Positions 1 through 10,266 of a stretch of DNA of 64,000 nucleotides are shown here, in pieces; the stretch's first letter is position 1, and every line of letters begins with the position of its first letter. The translations under genes and the position numbers were made by a program. Where the stretch lies: the NCBI GenBank assembly GCA_964535315.1, contig CAZHTS010000015.1, positions 1 through 64,000 on the forward strand, written 5' to 3'. The DNA comes from CAZHTS01 sp964535315 (GTDB taxonomy: Bacteria; Chloroflexota; Anaerolineae; Anaerolineales; Anaerolineaceae). A model generated the notes under the pieces. That model worked only from the letters and a program-made list of their open reading frames with translations, was not told the DNA's origin and did not search any database.

Positions 1-737
1 TCGCCGGCTTCCTGGCGGGACTTGGTGTAGTCGGGCTGCACCACCGGCTCGACCAGGATGACGTCCGCATCGTGGATCGCCTGCTCGACATGCTCGGCTT
101 CCTTGAAGTCCAGGCTGTACTGCTTCAGTTCTTCCTTGAACTCCGGCTTGAGCGACATTTCGGGCGGGGCCACGAAGGTGACCGGGCAGTCGAACTGGCT
201 CAGCGCGTAGGCCAGGGAGTGCATGGTACGCATGCGCATATCGCCCACCGCCAACCACTTCAGGCCATCGATGCGGCCCTTCTCGCGCAGCACGGTATAC
301 AGATCGGTCAAAATCTGGGTGGGGTGCTCGCCCCAGCCATCACCACCGTTGATGATGGGTACGCTCGACCACTTGGCGGCTTCTTGCGGGGCGCCCTGTT
401 GGAAGTGGCGCATCACAATCACGTCGCCGTAGAACTCGAGCATCTTGACCGTGTCTTTGATCGATTCCTGGTACCAGTCACCGGCGCGGGTCATCTTGGC
501 ATCCGAGAAACCGGTCACGTGCCCACCCAGGCGATGCATGGCGGCTTCGTGCGCCAGGCGGGTGCGGGTCGAAGGCTGGTAGAAGGCAGTCACCAACGTC
601 TTGTCGGCGCACAGATCGCTGTTGCGGCGATTGCGGGCGATCGGTTCCAATTGTTCGGCAATTTCGAAGACCCGGAAGAACTCCTGGCGTTCGAAATCCT
701 TCAGCGAAAGAATATCACGACCAGCAAAACTACGCAT
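1..737 (-). CDS. Aspartate-carbamoyltransferase-like enzyme (3' end cut by window)
   Basis: Reverse-strand reading frame that I translated from the ATG at 737, preceded by a strong AGGAGG Shine-Dalgarno; about 245 residues are inside the window. The carbamoyl-phosphate site is intact: PSTRTR near residues 55-60, the VMRH motif (Arg105 equivalent) near 108-111 and HPTQ near 138-141. The residues that bind aspartate in E. coli PyrB look different: the 80s loop carrying Ser80/Lys84 (GKKGET in E. coli) reads GDWYQES here, and the Arg229-Val-Gln site reads VVQ. It is therefore a member of the transcarbamylase family, but a canonical PyrB role is doubtful. It is the last visible gene of a purine-deaminase/GntR operon, 97 bp after the regulator gene, which suggests a catabolic or salvage role. 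Automated annotation would probably call it pyrB. Confidence 0.8.
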   Translation of the reverse strand, partial: MRSFAGRDILSLKDFERQEFFRVFEIAEQLEPIARNRRNSDLCADKTLVTAFYQPSTRTRLAHEAAMHRLGGHVTGFSDAKMTRAGDWYQESIKDTVKMLEFYGDVIVMRHFQQGAPQEAAKWSSVPIINGGDGWGEHPTQILTDLYTVLREKGRIDGLKWLAVGDMRMRTMHSLAYALSQFDCPVTFVAPPEMSLKPEFKEELKQYSLDFKEAEHVEQAIHDADVILVEPVVQPDYTKSRQEAG

Positions 738-834
738 TTCGAAAAACCTCCTGATAGATATAGTGAATTGAGTTGCTTAATTCGAAGTTTGCTTCATCGG
801 TTGGAAACGCACACAAAGTGCGATTTACCCACAT

Positions 835-1596
835 TCAACGGCGCTCGGCCATCACAGCCGCGCCCACACTGCGTACCACATGAAAACGGAAATAACCCGG
901 CAGAAAATAACTCAACGAGTGATCGATCACCCGCCCGTCTTCGTTGTACAAACGCGCCTCAAAGAACAACAACACATCCCCACGCTGGATCTCGAGCGCC
1001 CGGGCAATTTCGGGCGCAGCCGCCACGGCGTTGATCTCGGTCAACGACCGGGATAACATGGTCGAACCGCGGCGCAGCAGGAAATCTAATACCGAACCGG
1101 TAAAACCTTCCTTGAGTTCCTCTAACGACAACACATCTTCCGGCAAAACGTCGATCAGATACGCCACCGGGCGTCGGTCGGCCAGGATGGTGCGCGAGAC
1201 CTGGATCAAGACATCACCGGGCTCCACCTGCAAGATGGTCGCCTGTTCTGGCGTCGCCTGTATCTGGTAAATGTGCAGGTCGCCCATCGAAACGTCCAGC
1301 TGCGTCTTGCTCGCCAGCGTCTCGATGCTCTCCAACACTTCTAACCCGCTGTCGATGACCTGCTTCTGGCCAACGACAAACGTCCCGACACCCTGGCGAC
1401 GACGGATCAACCCCTGCCCTTCAAAAGCGCGCATGGCCTCGCGCAACGTCGCTCGCGACACCCCCAGACGCCGGGCCAGTTCCGGTTCGGCCGGCAAACG
1501 TTCTCCCGGCGCCGTCTCAGTGATCAGCCGGCTCAATTCTGCCTGCAAGCGCTGAAAGGGGTGGGCTTGCTCCATGCTACCTCGATCTTCCGTCAT
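835..1596 (-). CDS. GntR-family (HutC/UTRA type) transcriptional regulator
   Basis: 253-residue regulator. An N-terminal winged helix-turn-helix (about residues 12-78) shows the GntR signature PAEPELARRLGVSRATLREA followed by a QGVGTF wing, and the C-terminal 160 residues fit a UTRA effector-binding domain of the HutC subfamily. An AAGGACACT stretch places the ribosome-binding site just before the ATG at 1596; a second Met eight codons in is possible. The gene lies 18 bp after the adenine deaminase gene and before the carbamoyltransferase gene, so it probably senses a purine-related ligand and controls its own operon through the TTGTC/GACAA repeats at 4975-5012. The ligand is inference. Confidence 0.9.
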   Translation of the reverse strand: MTEDRGSMEQAHPFQRLQAELSRLITETAPGERLPAEPELARRLGVSRATLREAMRAFEGQGLIRRRQGVGTFVVGQKQVIDSGLEVLESIETLASKTQLDVSMGDLHIYQIQATPEQATILQVEPGDVLIQVSRTILADRRPVAYLIDVLPEDVLSLEELKEGFTGSVLDFLLRRGSTMLSRSLTEINAVAAAPEIARALEIQRGDVLLFFEARLYNEDGRVIDHSLSYFLPGYFRFHVVRSVGAAVMAERR

Positions 1597-1614
1597 AGTG
1601 TCCTTTCCCCAGGC

Positions 1615-3405
<1,791 letters not shown>

Positions 3406-3490
3406 TCTTACTCCTTATCAGGAAGCCAGACAAACCTTGTGAGCCGGTCACGCCCGGCGGGGCCACAGCGGCCGGGCCAATGATTCAGGG

Positions 3491-4879
3491 TTACTCACCC
3501 AACAATAATCGCCGCGCCGCTCGATTGTGCCGTTCCACGTGTTGGGGCACGTCCAGGGTGAGCAGCCGGCCTTTTTCTACAATCACCCGTCCGTGCACCA
3601 CGTTCCAGTCCACCTGTTGCGGGGCGCAGAACACAGCCGCAGCCACGGGGTCATGCAAGGCGCCGGCGTAATCCAGCCGGTTGAGATTGATGGCGATGAA
3701 GTCGGCGCACTTGCCGGCTTCCAGCGAACCAATATCCTGGCGACCAAGCACCGCTGCACCGCCGCGCGTCGCCAGTTCCAACGCCTGGCGGGCGGTCATG
3801 ATCGGCGGCGCATCCGGGCGCGAGAGCGAAGCGCCCAACAACCCGGCCCGCAAACGGGCCAGCAGCATCGCCTGGCGAGCCTCCGCCAGCATGTGCGAAC
3901 CATCATTGCTGGCCGAACCATCCACGCCCAGTCCGACCTTTACCCCCGCCCGGGTATACTCCCAGATGGGCGCAATCCCCGAGGCCAGGCGCATATTGGA
4001 GGACGGGCAGTGCGCCACGCCGCAGCCTTCACGGGCGTAGACCTCGATCTCTTCCGGACGCACGTGCACCGAGTGGGCATACCACACATCCTGCCCGACC
4101 CAGTCCAGGCTCTGCATGTAAGCCACCGGGCGGTGTCCAAATTTTTGCAGGCAGAATTCCTGCTCGTCTTCGGTCTCGGCCAGATGGGTGTGCAGACAGA
4201 CGCCGTACTGGCGGGCCAGCACTGCGCTTTGGCGCATCAGTTCACCCGTCACGCTAAAAGGCGAACACGGCGCCAGTACAATGCGCACCATCGCCCCCGC
4301 TTTGCCATCATGGTAACGTTCGATCAAGCGCTGGCTGTCTTTGAGGATGTTTTCCTCGCTATCCACCACGCTATCCGGCGGCAGCCCGCCCTTGCTTTCG
4401 CCCAGGCTCATCGAACCGCGCGAGGCGTGCAGACGCATGCCAATCTCTGCCCCGGCGGCAATCTCATCGTCCAGTTTTGAACCGTTCGGGAACAGATAGA
4501 GATGATCGGAAGCCGTCGTACAGCCAGACAGCGCCAGTTCTGCCAGCGCTGTCTGTGTTGAGACAAAGATATCCTCCGGCGTCATCCGCGCCCAGATCGG
4601 GTAGAGCGTCTTCAGCCAGTTGAACAGGTTGGCGTTTTGCGCCGCCGGCACTGCTCGCGTCAGCGTCTGATAAAAATGATGATGGGTGTTGACCAACCCC
4701 GGCAGAACGAGATGGTCCGTCAGATCCAGGACGACATCTGCCGTGGCCGGCAGTTCCTGGCTTACACCTATCTGTTCAATAAAACCATCTCTTGCAAACA
4801 AACCGCCGTTTTGAATCTCACGGCGCTGATCATCCATCGTTACGAAAAGAGCGGCATTTCGAACGAGCAGAGTAGTCAT
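3491..4879 (-). CDS. 8-Oxoguanine deaminase (guanine/hydroxydechloroatrazine deaminase-like)
   Basis: 462-residue amidohydrolase of the TrzN/AtzB-like branch. The metal site shows NTHHHFYQ (residues 64-71), LHTHLAET, AHSVHV, CPSSNMRLASG and GVDGSASND. The LTRAVPAAQNANLFNWLK stretch and PIWARMTPED are typical of proteins assigned as 8-oxoguanine deaminase, which convert 8-oxoguanine to urate. Guanine deaminase or s-triazine hydrolase activity cannot be excluded from sequence. It is the first gene of the operon, with a near-consensus promoter (4946-4974) and operator-like repeats upstream. Paired with adenine deaminase, it points to processing of oxidised and normal purine bases. Confidence 0.88.
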   Translation of the reverse strand: MTTLLVRNAALFVTMDDQRREIQNGGLFARDGFIEQIGVSQELPATADVVLDLTDHLVLPGLVNTHHHFYQTLTRAVPAAQNANLFNWLKTLYPIWARMTPEDIFVSTQTALAELALSGCTTASDHLYLFPNGSKLDDEIAAGAEIGMRLHASRGSMSLGESKGGLPPDSVVDSEENILKDSQRLIERYHDGKAGAMVRIVLAPCSPFSVTGELMRQSAVLARQYGVCLHTHLAETEDEQEFCLQKFGHRPVAYMQSLDWVGQDVWYAHSVHVRPEEIEVYAREGCGVAHCPSSNMRLASGIAPIWEYTRAGVKVGLGVDGSASNDGSHMLAEARQAMLLARLRAGLLGASLSRPDAPPIMTARQALELATRGGAAVLGRQDIGSLEAGKCADFIAINLNRLDYAGALHDPVAAAVFCAPQQVDWNVVHGRVIVEKGRLLTLDVPQHVERHNRAARRLLLGE

Positions 4880-4945
4880 ACCAATGGCATCCTCTCCACA
4901 AACAGGTCTTGCCGGTAGCTGTCTGAACAGCCTGATTACTTCTTG

Positions 4946-4974
4946 AGTCTATCAACAATATACCAAAAAGTCAA
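4946..4974 (-). promoter_or_regulatory. Sigma70-type promoter of the purine deaminase operon
   Basis: Read on the minus strand: -35 TTGACT (4974-4969), exactly 17 bp spacer, -10 TAGACT (4951-4946). This predicts a start about 60 bp before the deaminase ATG at 4879. Confidence 0.75.
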
Positions 4975-5012
4975 TTGTCAGACAACATGACATTTGTCAC
5001 ATTGTCATACAA
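4975..5012. promoter_or_regulatory. Cluster of three TTGTC/GACAA palindromic operator-like repeats
   Basis: Three dyads lie directly upstream of the -35 box: TTGTCAGACAA (4975-4985), TGACATTTGTCA (4988-4999) and TTGTCATACAA (5002-5012), with centres about 13 bp apart. The arrangement fits binding of a dimeric regulator next to RNA polymerase; the GntR/UTRA protein encoded two genes downstream is the obvious candidate. That link is inference. Confidence 0.6.
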
Positions 5013-5024
5013 ATTAATTGCGAA

Positions 5025-5049
5025 GGGCTGCCTGATTTTCAGGCAGCCC
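5025..5049 (-). terminator. Hairpin terminator after folD
   Basis: Ten-base-pair perfect stem (GGGCTGCCTG at 5025-5034 with CAGGCAGCCC at 5040-5049) and a 5-nt loop, 33 bp downstream of the folD stop. The T tract on the minus strand is weak (TTCGCAATTAATTT). Confidence 0.6.
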
Positions 5050-5082
5050 TCTTCGTTCCCATTTGTAACCGGCCGGCGTGGT

Positions 5083-5952
5083 CTACAAGCGCGCCGCCCG
5101 CAAGGTATTGTTGAGCAGCATGGCGATCGTCATCGGCCCCACCCCGCCCGGAACCGGGGTGATCGCACCCGCCACCTCTTTTACCTCATCGTAAGCCACG
5201 TCGCCGACCAGGCGATAGCCCTTTGGTCGCGAGGCGTCTTCCACCCGGTTGACCCCCACGTCAATGACCACCGCGCCGGGCTTCACCCAATCGCCGCGCA
5301 CCATCTCGGCCTTGCCGACCGCCGCCACCAGCACGTCTGCCGAGCGCACCACGTCTGCCAGGTTGCGCGTGCGTGAGTGACAGATGGTTACCGTGGCGTT
5401 GGCGCGCACCAGCAGCAGCGCCACCGGCATACCGACGATGTTCGAACGTCCCAAGACCACCGCGTTGACGCCTTCCAGTTTGGGCATTACCTTTTCCAGC
5501 AGCACCATCACCCCGGCCGGCGTGCAGGGCACGAACAACGGGTCGCGTCCCTTTTGCGCCAGGCGGCCGATATTCAAGGGATGAAAACCATCCACATCCT
5601 TCTCGATACGGATCATACTCAACACGCGCTCTTCGTCCAGGCCAGAAGGCAGCGGCAGTTGTACCAGGATGCCGTTGACCGCCGGATCGTCGTTCAACTG
5701 CTTCACCAGCGCTTCCACTTCCTGCTGCGTCGCCGTGGCCGGCAGGCTATGCCCCACCGAACGGATACCCACTTCGGCGCAGGCCTTTTGTTTGGAACGC
5801 ACGTACACCTGCGAGGCGGGATTGTCTCCTACCAGTACCGTTGCCAGACCGGGCGCCGCTTTTCCTTCGGCCACCATCGCCGCGACCTCACGCGCCACAC
5901 CGGCGCGCACCTCTTCAGCAACCGCAGTTCCATTCAAAATTTGCGCAGTCAT
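5083..5952 (-). CDS. folD: Bifunctional methylenetetrahydrofolate dehydrogenase / cyclohydrolase
   Basis: 289-residue FolD, which interconverts 5,10-methylene-THF and 10-formyl-THF in one-carbon metabolism. Seen are the SQVYVRSKQKAC segment with the catalytic Tyr/Lys, the VQLPLPSGLDE motif, EKDVDGFHPLN, the NADP-binding VLGRSNIVGMP turn and the C-terminal PVPGGVGPMTIAMLL signature. An upstream in-frame Met exists 16 codons earlier, but GGGAG sits just before the ATG at 5952 and the MTAQILNG start matches the family. It is transcribed alone and divergently from the UDP-glucose dehydrogenase gene. Confidence 0.96.
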   Translation of the reverse strand: MTAQILNGTAVAEEVRAGVAREVAAMVAEGKAAPGLATVLVGDNPASQVYVRSKQKACAEVGIRSVGHSLPATATQQEVEALVKQLNDDPAVNGILVQLPLPSGLDEERVLSMIRIEKDVDGFHPLNIGRLAQKGRDPLFVPCTPAGVMVLLEKVMPKLEGVNAVVLGRSNIVGMPVALLLVRANATVTICHSRTRNLADVVRSADVLVAAVGKAEMVRGDWVKPGAVVIDVGVNRVEDASRPKGYRLVGDVAYDEVKEVAGAITPVPGGVGPMTIAMLLNNTLRAARL

Positions 5953-5991
5953 GGAATTCTCCCTTTCCAAAACAAAGTTTGATCTGTTTCG

Positions 5992-6010
5992 ATTATACAC
6001 CTGTTATAAT
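5992..6010. promoter_or_regulatory. Divergent -10 elements for folD and the UDP-glucose dehydrogenase gene
   Basis: TATAAT occurs on the plus strand at 6005-6010 (about 22 bp before the ugd ATG) and on the minus strand at 5997-5992 (about 40 bp before the folD ATG). Neither has a good -35 at 17 bp, so only the -10 boxes are claimed. Confidence 0.5.
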
Positions 6011-6031
6011 CATCGCTATAGGAGGATCCGC

Positions 6032-7351
6032 ATGAGCAAAATTTGTGTGATTGGAACCGGTTATGTTGGCCTGGTAACAGGCACCTGCTTTGCTGATCTG
6101 GGGAACACCGTAGTCTGTCTGGACGTCGACGAAACGCGCGTCGAACGTCTGAAACAGGGGATCATGCCCATCTATGAGCCCGGCCTCGAACAGGTCGTGG
6201 CTCAAAATGTGCGCGCCGGGCGATTGTCCTTCACCACCCAATCCCAAGAAGCACTCAAAGACGCCGAGTTTGCCTTCATCGCCGTAGGCACCCCCTCTGG
6301 CGTAGACGGCGAAGCCGACCTGCAATACGTGCGTTCGGCCGCCGAAGCGGTGGCGGATGTCGTCGATCATCCCATCATCGTCGTCAACAAATCCACCGTC
6401 CCCGTTGGCACGGGGGATTGGGTCGCCGAAATCATCCAGAAACGGCGCGCCGGCAAACCCCTGCAATTTAGCGTCGTCTCCAACCCCGAGTTTTTGCGCG
6501 AGGGTTCCGCCATCAACGACTTCATGTACCCTGACCGCGTCGTGCTCGGCTCGGTCAATCGCCAGGCCGCCAGCAAGGTGGCCGAACTCTACCTGACCCT
6601 GCGCTGCCCGATCCTGATCACCGATCTGCGCACGGCAGAAATGATCAAGTACGCCTCAAATGCCTTCCTGGCGACGCGTATCTCGTTTATCAACGAGATC
6701 GCCAACATGTGCGAGGAAATGGGCGCCGACGTGCGCGAGGTGGCCATCGGCATGGGCTACGACAAACGCATCGGCAGCGCCTTCCTGGACGCCGGCCTGG
6801 GGTGGGGCGGCAGTTGCTTCCCCAAAGACGTCAAGGCCCTGGCCCACATGGCCGTGCTGCACGGCACCCAGCCGCAGCTTTTACAGGCCGTGATGGAAAT
6901 CAATCGCAATCAGCGCCGGCGGGTCGTCTTCAATCTACGCAAGGTGCTCGGCGGGCTCAACGACCGCGTCATCGGCGTGCTCGGCCTGTCCTTTAAACCC
7001 AACACCGACGATGTGCGCGAGGCCCCGGCCCTGGAAGTCATCCACCTCCTGCAAAACGAAGGCGCCCGCATCCAGGCCTACGACCCGCAGGCAATGAGTA
7101 ACGTCGGGCAGATGTACCCGCGCATCAAGCTGTGCGAAAATCCTTATAAAGTCGCCGAAGGCGCCGACGCCCTGGTGTTGGCCACCGAGTGGAACGAGTT
7201 CAAACAGATCGACTTCGAGCGCATCCGCCAGCTCATGGCGCAGCCCATCATCATCGACGGTCGCAATCTGTGGGACCCCGAACAGATCCGCGCCCTGGGC
7301 TTCACCTACATCGGCGTGGGCCGCGGCGCCCGCCCCAACGGGGATGGCTAA
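6032..7351 (+). CDS. ugd: UDP-glucose 6-dehydrogenase
   Basis: 439-residue enzyme that oxidises UDP-glucose to UDP-glucuronate with two NAD+, feeding surface polysaccharide synthesis. The N-terminal Rossmann motif GTGYVGLVTG is at residues 7-16, the central domain has AEMIKYASNAFLATRISF, and the catalytic Cys lies in GLGWGGSCFPKD. The C-terminal UDP-binding domain shows GLSFKPNTDDVREAPA and ATEWNEF. GGAGG lies 6 bp before the ATG. It is convergent with a cluster for surface-polymer modification, which fits a shared cell-envelope theme. Confidence 0.95.
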   Translation: MSKICVIGTGYVGLVTGTCFADLGNTVVCLDVDETRVERLKQGIMPIYEPGLEQVVAQNVRAGRLSFTTQSQEALKDAEFAFIAVGTPSGVDGEADLQYVRSAAEAVADVVDHPIIVVNKSTVPVGTGDWVAEIIQKRRAGKPLQFSVVSNPEFLREGSAINDFMYPDRVVLGSVNRQAASKVAELYLTLRCPILITDLRTAEMIKYASNAFLATRISFINEIANMCEEMGADVREVAIGMGYDKRIGSAFLDAGLGWGGSCFPKDVKALAHMAVLHGTQPQLLQAVMEINRNQRRRVVFNLRKVLGGLNDRVIGVLGLSFKPNTDDVREAPALEVIHLLQNEGARIQAYDPQAMSNVGQMYPRIKLCENPYKVAEGADALVLATEWNEFKQIDFERIRQLMAQPIIIDGRNLWDPEQIRALGFTYIGVGRGARPNGDG

Positions 7352-7364
7352 TAATCCCAATTTG

Positions 7365-7398
7365 CAGGGAGTGCGGCCCGCCGCCTCCCTGTTTTTTT
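7365..7398 (+). terminator. Rho-independent terminator of ugd
   Basis: CAGGGAG (7365-7371) pairs with CTCCCTG (7385-7391), with an inner GCGG/CCGC stem, followed by seven T residues (7392-7398). Confidence 0.85.
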
Positions 7399-7401
7399 AT
7401 C

Positions 7402-8937
7402 CTAACGACGTTCCCAGATCACGTAGCCTTTCCGCACCACCACCTGCTCGTACTGCCGCGCAAGATACTCTTCCAGTTCGGGAAAGGAACGGGTGGTATC
7501 TGGCCCGCTGACCCAGGAACGATTGGTAAACTGGATGACAAAGCGCGGCCGGGCTGCACTCAGTTCACGCAAGAATTCCACCCGCAGGCCCTGGATATAG
7601 GGCGTGGACACGTGATGGTAAAAATGGAAATCATACACGAACCGGGTCGCCAGCGGGGCGCGCGCCTCCAGCATGGCGTGTACCGCCCCGGCCGTCCAAT
7701 CCAGCGGCTGCACGCTGTCGCCCGGCCCCAGGCTCGCCTTCAAGAAAGCGGCAATTTCGTCCACCTGGCCGCCGCCGGGCGGCGGCGGCGGCATGCCGCG
7801 CATCTGAGAAACGGCATCTGTTGCCGGTAGGAGGCCCAATAACATCGCCGCCACCAGCACCCCCGTCGCAAACAGCCGTTCGCCCCTGGCCAGCACAGGC
7901 GTAAAACACATCGCCGCCAGTTGCAGCAGGAAAAATAAAAACGGCAGCCAATGATAATCCCAGAACTTGTTGGCCGAAACCAGCATCAACCAGCAAACCA
8001 GGGTGCTGGCTGCCGTCAACGCCACCCGCCGCCTCAAGATATCATCGTTGGCTGCGGCGCGGAACGCAAAATATGCGCCCACCGCCGCCGGCGCCAGCCA
8101 CAGCCCCCAGCCGCCCAACGACTGCATCTGCCGCAGCACAAACCAGCCGCGCGCAAAGCCGGTCAGAATCTCCCGGTCACCGTTGAAATCGTTATACAGC
8201 GGCCAGTACTGCCCGGCGATGGCCAGAAAATCCTGCCAGGCGCCCGCCTGCACCAGGTAGAGCGCCGTCGCCGCAGGCAATAACAAAAAGCCCGCCAGCA
8301 ACGCCCCGCCCTCGCCCAAAACGCCGCGCCAGCCAGAGGCCCGGCGGCGGCCCTTCGCCCAATCGGCGATCAGGCTGCCCGCAAGAACGACAAGAATAAT
8401 CGCCGCCTGGGGCTTGACCAACAGCGCCGCCCCCGCAGCCAGACCGCTCAAGAAAAAGCGCACGGAACGGCGCGGCCCTGCGCCAACAGGCAAACACAGC
8501 AACGCTCCCGCCAGAAAAGGCAGAACCAGGGCCTCGCGCTGTAAACTGGTGCCCGGTCCGCCCCGAAAATATAACAACTCGAACAGGGTGGCTGCGGCCC
8601 AGGCGGCCTTGCGTCCAAAAGGACGCATCCACGCCCAGACCGCCCCCAGCACCAACAACTGCCAGGCCACGTCGGCCAGGCGAAACCCAAAATCGCTGAA
8701 ACCAAAGAGCCGCCCCAGTCCGCCATACAACACATAGCTGCCGGGCATATTCATATCGAAAAAATCACGGTACGGTACGGCCCCCAGCTTCTGCATCAAA
8801 AAACCGAGATAAAACAAAATCGGGCTGTCATGCACCATGCGCCAATCCAGCGACAGCCCACCCTCTACCAGCAGCAGCAAGGTATACCCGGACAAAAGAA
8901 CGATGACCAGTCTGTCTACGATCTTTTCCAGTTTCAT
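7402..8937 (-). CDS. GT-C-like multi-spanning membrane glycosyltransferase
   Basis: 511 residues with about ten hydrophobic segments separated by short loops and a soluble C-terminal tail of about 110 residues. The first periplasmic loop reads PYRDFFDMNMPGSY, resembling the acidic catalytic loop of GT-C (GT39/GT87-type) lipid-linked-sugar glycosyltransferases; SLQREALVLPF and a long tail are also typical of this superfamily. The donor and acceptor cannot be told. It is the last gene of the minus-strand locus that starts at 14342, 49 bp after the acyl carrier protein gene, so it may build or extend the glycan acylated by the MBOAT system. Confidence 0.7.
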   Translation of the reverse strand: MKLEKIVDRLVIVLLSGYTLLLLVEGGLSLDWRMVHDSPILFYLGFLMQKLGAVPYRDFFDMNMPGSYVLYGGLGRLFGFSDFGFRLADVAWQLLVLGAVWAWMRPFGRKAAWAAATLFELLYFRGGPGTSLQREALVLPFLAGALLCLPVGAGPRRSVRFFLSGLAAGAALLVKPQAAIILVVLAGSLIADWAKGRRRASGWRGVLGEGGALLAGFLLLPAATALYLVQAGAWQDFLAIAGQYWPLYNDFNGDREILTGFARGWFVLRQMQSLGGWGLWLAPAAVGAYFAFRAAANDDILRRRVALTAASTLVCWLMLVSANKFWDYHWLPFLFFLLQLAAMCFTPVLARGERLFATGVLVAAMLLGLLPATDAVSQMRGMPPPPPGGGQVDEIAAFLKASLGPGDSVQPLDWTAGAVHAMLEARAPLATRFVYDFHFYHHVSTPYIQGLRVEFLRELSAARPRFVIQFTNRSWVSGPDTTRSFPELEEYLARQYEQVVVRKGYVIWERR

Positions 8938-8986
8938 CGCGCACCGCCCTCGTTCCGCAGCGCCGGCTTAGCGGCGCGATACCATT

Positions 8987-9235
8987 TCAGCTCTGGCGAG
9001 AGGCGATCAAATCCGCCAGCTGTTGCAAGGTGTCAAACGTACCGGCATTCAACTCGGTGTCGTCCAGGCGCACGCCGAAAACATCTTCCACCATCAGCGC
9101 CAGATCCACCAGGCTGAACGAATCGATGACCCCGCCCGAAATGAGCGCTTCATCCGGCTTGATCTTGCGTCCCGGCTGGCGCAGAATGCGGCTGGCAACC
9201 TCTACCGTCAATTTACTTAAAATTTCGTCGCTCAT
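8987..9235 (-). CDS. Acyl carrier protein (DltC-like position in a surface acylation locus)
   Basis: 82-residue acyl carrier protein. The phosphopantetheine attachment site is GGVIDSFSLVDL, with Ser39 as the modified residue, followed by an acidic helix-2 region and FDTLQQLADLI. Among in-frame Met codons, the ATG at 9235 is best placed after AAGGAGATGGGT. It is not next to fatty-acid synthesis genes but sits in the MBOAT/SGNH cluster, 38 bp from the neighbouring lipoprotein gene. By analogy with DltC it would present an acyl group to the MBOAT transferase on the cytosolic side. No adenylation enzyme (DltA) is visible nearby. Confidence 0.9.
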   Translation of the reverse strand: MSDEILSKLTVEVASRILRQPGRKIKPDEALISGGVIDSFSLVDLALMVEDVFGVRLDDTELNAGTFDTLQQLADLIASRQS

Positions 9236-9273
9236 ACCCATCTCCTTTGAAACGTTTCTATAGATAACCACGC

Positions 9274-10251
9274 TTACTGCTTCGATGGCGCCGCCTGCTG
9301 GCGCAGCGCCTCCAATACCTGCAAAGCCGTCAAATTGCGCACCGGCCAGGCCTTCTTCAACGCCTCGGGGTTATCAAAACGGTTATAGCCCCAGGTCAGA
9401 TGTGCCTTGTCCGGCTGCAAACCATGTCCCGGCAGCGGCTGCACCGCCAGCCAGAAATTCCAGAACGGCACGTCATACTCATACGCCAGCTTCGCCAGCG
9501 TAGCGTTAATGCTCTCATCTTTTTCCAGGTTATCGGCTTTGGTAGTCAGCACCGGCACCACTCCCTGGTTGAGCGTATACAGAACCACCCGGCGCATGTT
9601 CGACTCGAAGGTCTTCTTGTTCACGGCGTCGTTGGTGCCCATCATGATCAGGGCAAACGCCGGGCGGTGCAGCCGGAACTCGCACGCCAGCGGCGCTTCG
9701 TTCTTCTGGCACAACTGCGGGTCGCCCCACAGCGGCGAAAGCAGCGAGGCAGCGGTGAACCCCTGTTTGGCCGCCACACTCAACCGCTCGTACGACCCGT
9801 CGAAGTAATCGATTGTCGCCTGTAGCTCGTCGAACTCACCCAGTGAATAATACTGCGAGCCGCGGTCGAAATCGGCCAGGAACCAGGTCGTGCGGCTCTC
9901 GCAATCTCCCACCTTGGAGAAGGCCTGCGGGTTGCGCCCCGCCGCCACGCCGCGCTGATAGACCAGCCGCGCCCGCTCGCTCAACGTTGGGATGACCGGC
10001 CATTCTTTCCAGCGTTCGGGCGGCAGGCGGTTGACCGGCGTGCTGACCGCCTGCAGGGTCGCGTCCAACGTAGGCTCGGCGGTCGTCGCCGCTTCCACCG
10101 GCAACGGCGCCGGCGTTACCGCTGCCTCTACCGCCACAGGCACAACCGGCGATGGCGTCGTCATCGCCGGCAGCGGAGTTGCCACCGCAGCCGGCCCGCT
10201 GCACCCCGCCATGCCCAACAAAACCAATAGCGCCGGCACCCAGCTTTTCAT
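9274..10251 (-). CDS. SGNH/GDSL-like lipoprotein with Cys in block I (paralog 1)
   Basis: 325-residue predicted lipoprotein: signal peptide with lipobox LLGMAGC, a Pro/Thr/Ala-rich linker to about residue 80, then a globular domain. SGNH landmarks: block I reads KVGDCES (Cys where GDS has the nucleophilic Ser), block III reads MGTND, and block V reads DKAHLTW with the Asp-x-x-His pair. It is a paralog of the neighbouring gene (10267-11271); both share FSKVGDC, APLACEFRL, VGDC/FD spacing, NFWL-VQPLPGHG and N-terminal PTL-linkers. Likely role: extracytoplasmic acyl transfer or deacylation of a surface polymer. Cys as nucleophile is inference from alignment by eye. Confidence 0.78.
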   Translation of the reverse strand: MKSWVPALLVLLGMAGCSGPAAVATPLPAMTTPSPVVPVAVEAAVTPAPLPVEAATTAEPTLDATLQAVSTPVNRLPPERWKEWPVIPTLSERARLVYQRGVAAGRNPQAFSKVGDCESRTTWFLADFDRGSQYYSLGEFDELQATIDYFDGSYERLSVAAKQGFTAASLLSPLWGDPQLCQKNEAPLACEFRLHRPAFALIMMGTNDAVNKKTFESNMRRVVLYTLNQGVVPVLTTKADNLEKDESINATLAKLAYEYDVPFWNFWLAVQPLPGHGLQPDKAHLTWGYNRFDNPEALKKAWPVRNLTALQVLEALRQQAAPSKQ

Positions 10252-10266
10252 CTCGCCCCCTTCCTG

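Noticed and set aside
1..737. Ordinary pyrB of pyrimidine synthesis
   Set aside because: Aspartate-binding residues differ and the operon is for purine bases, so I kept only a family-level name.
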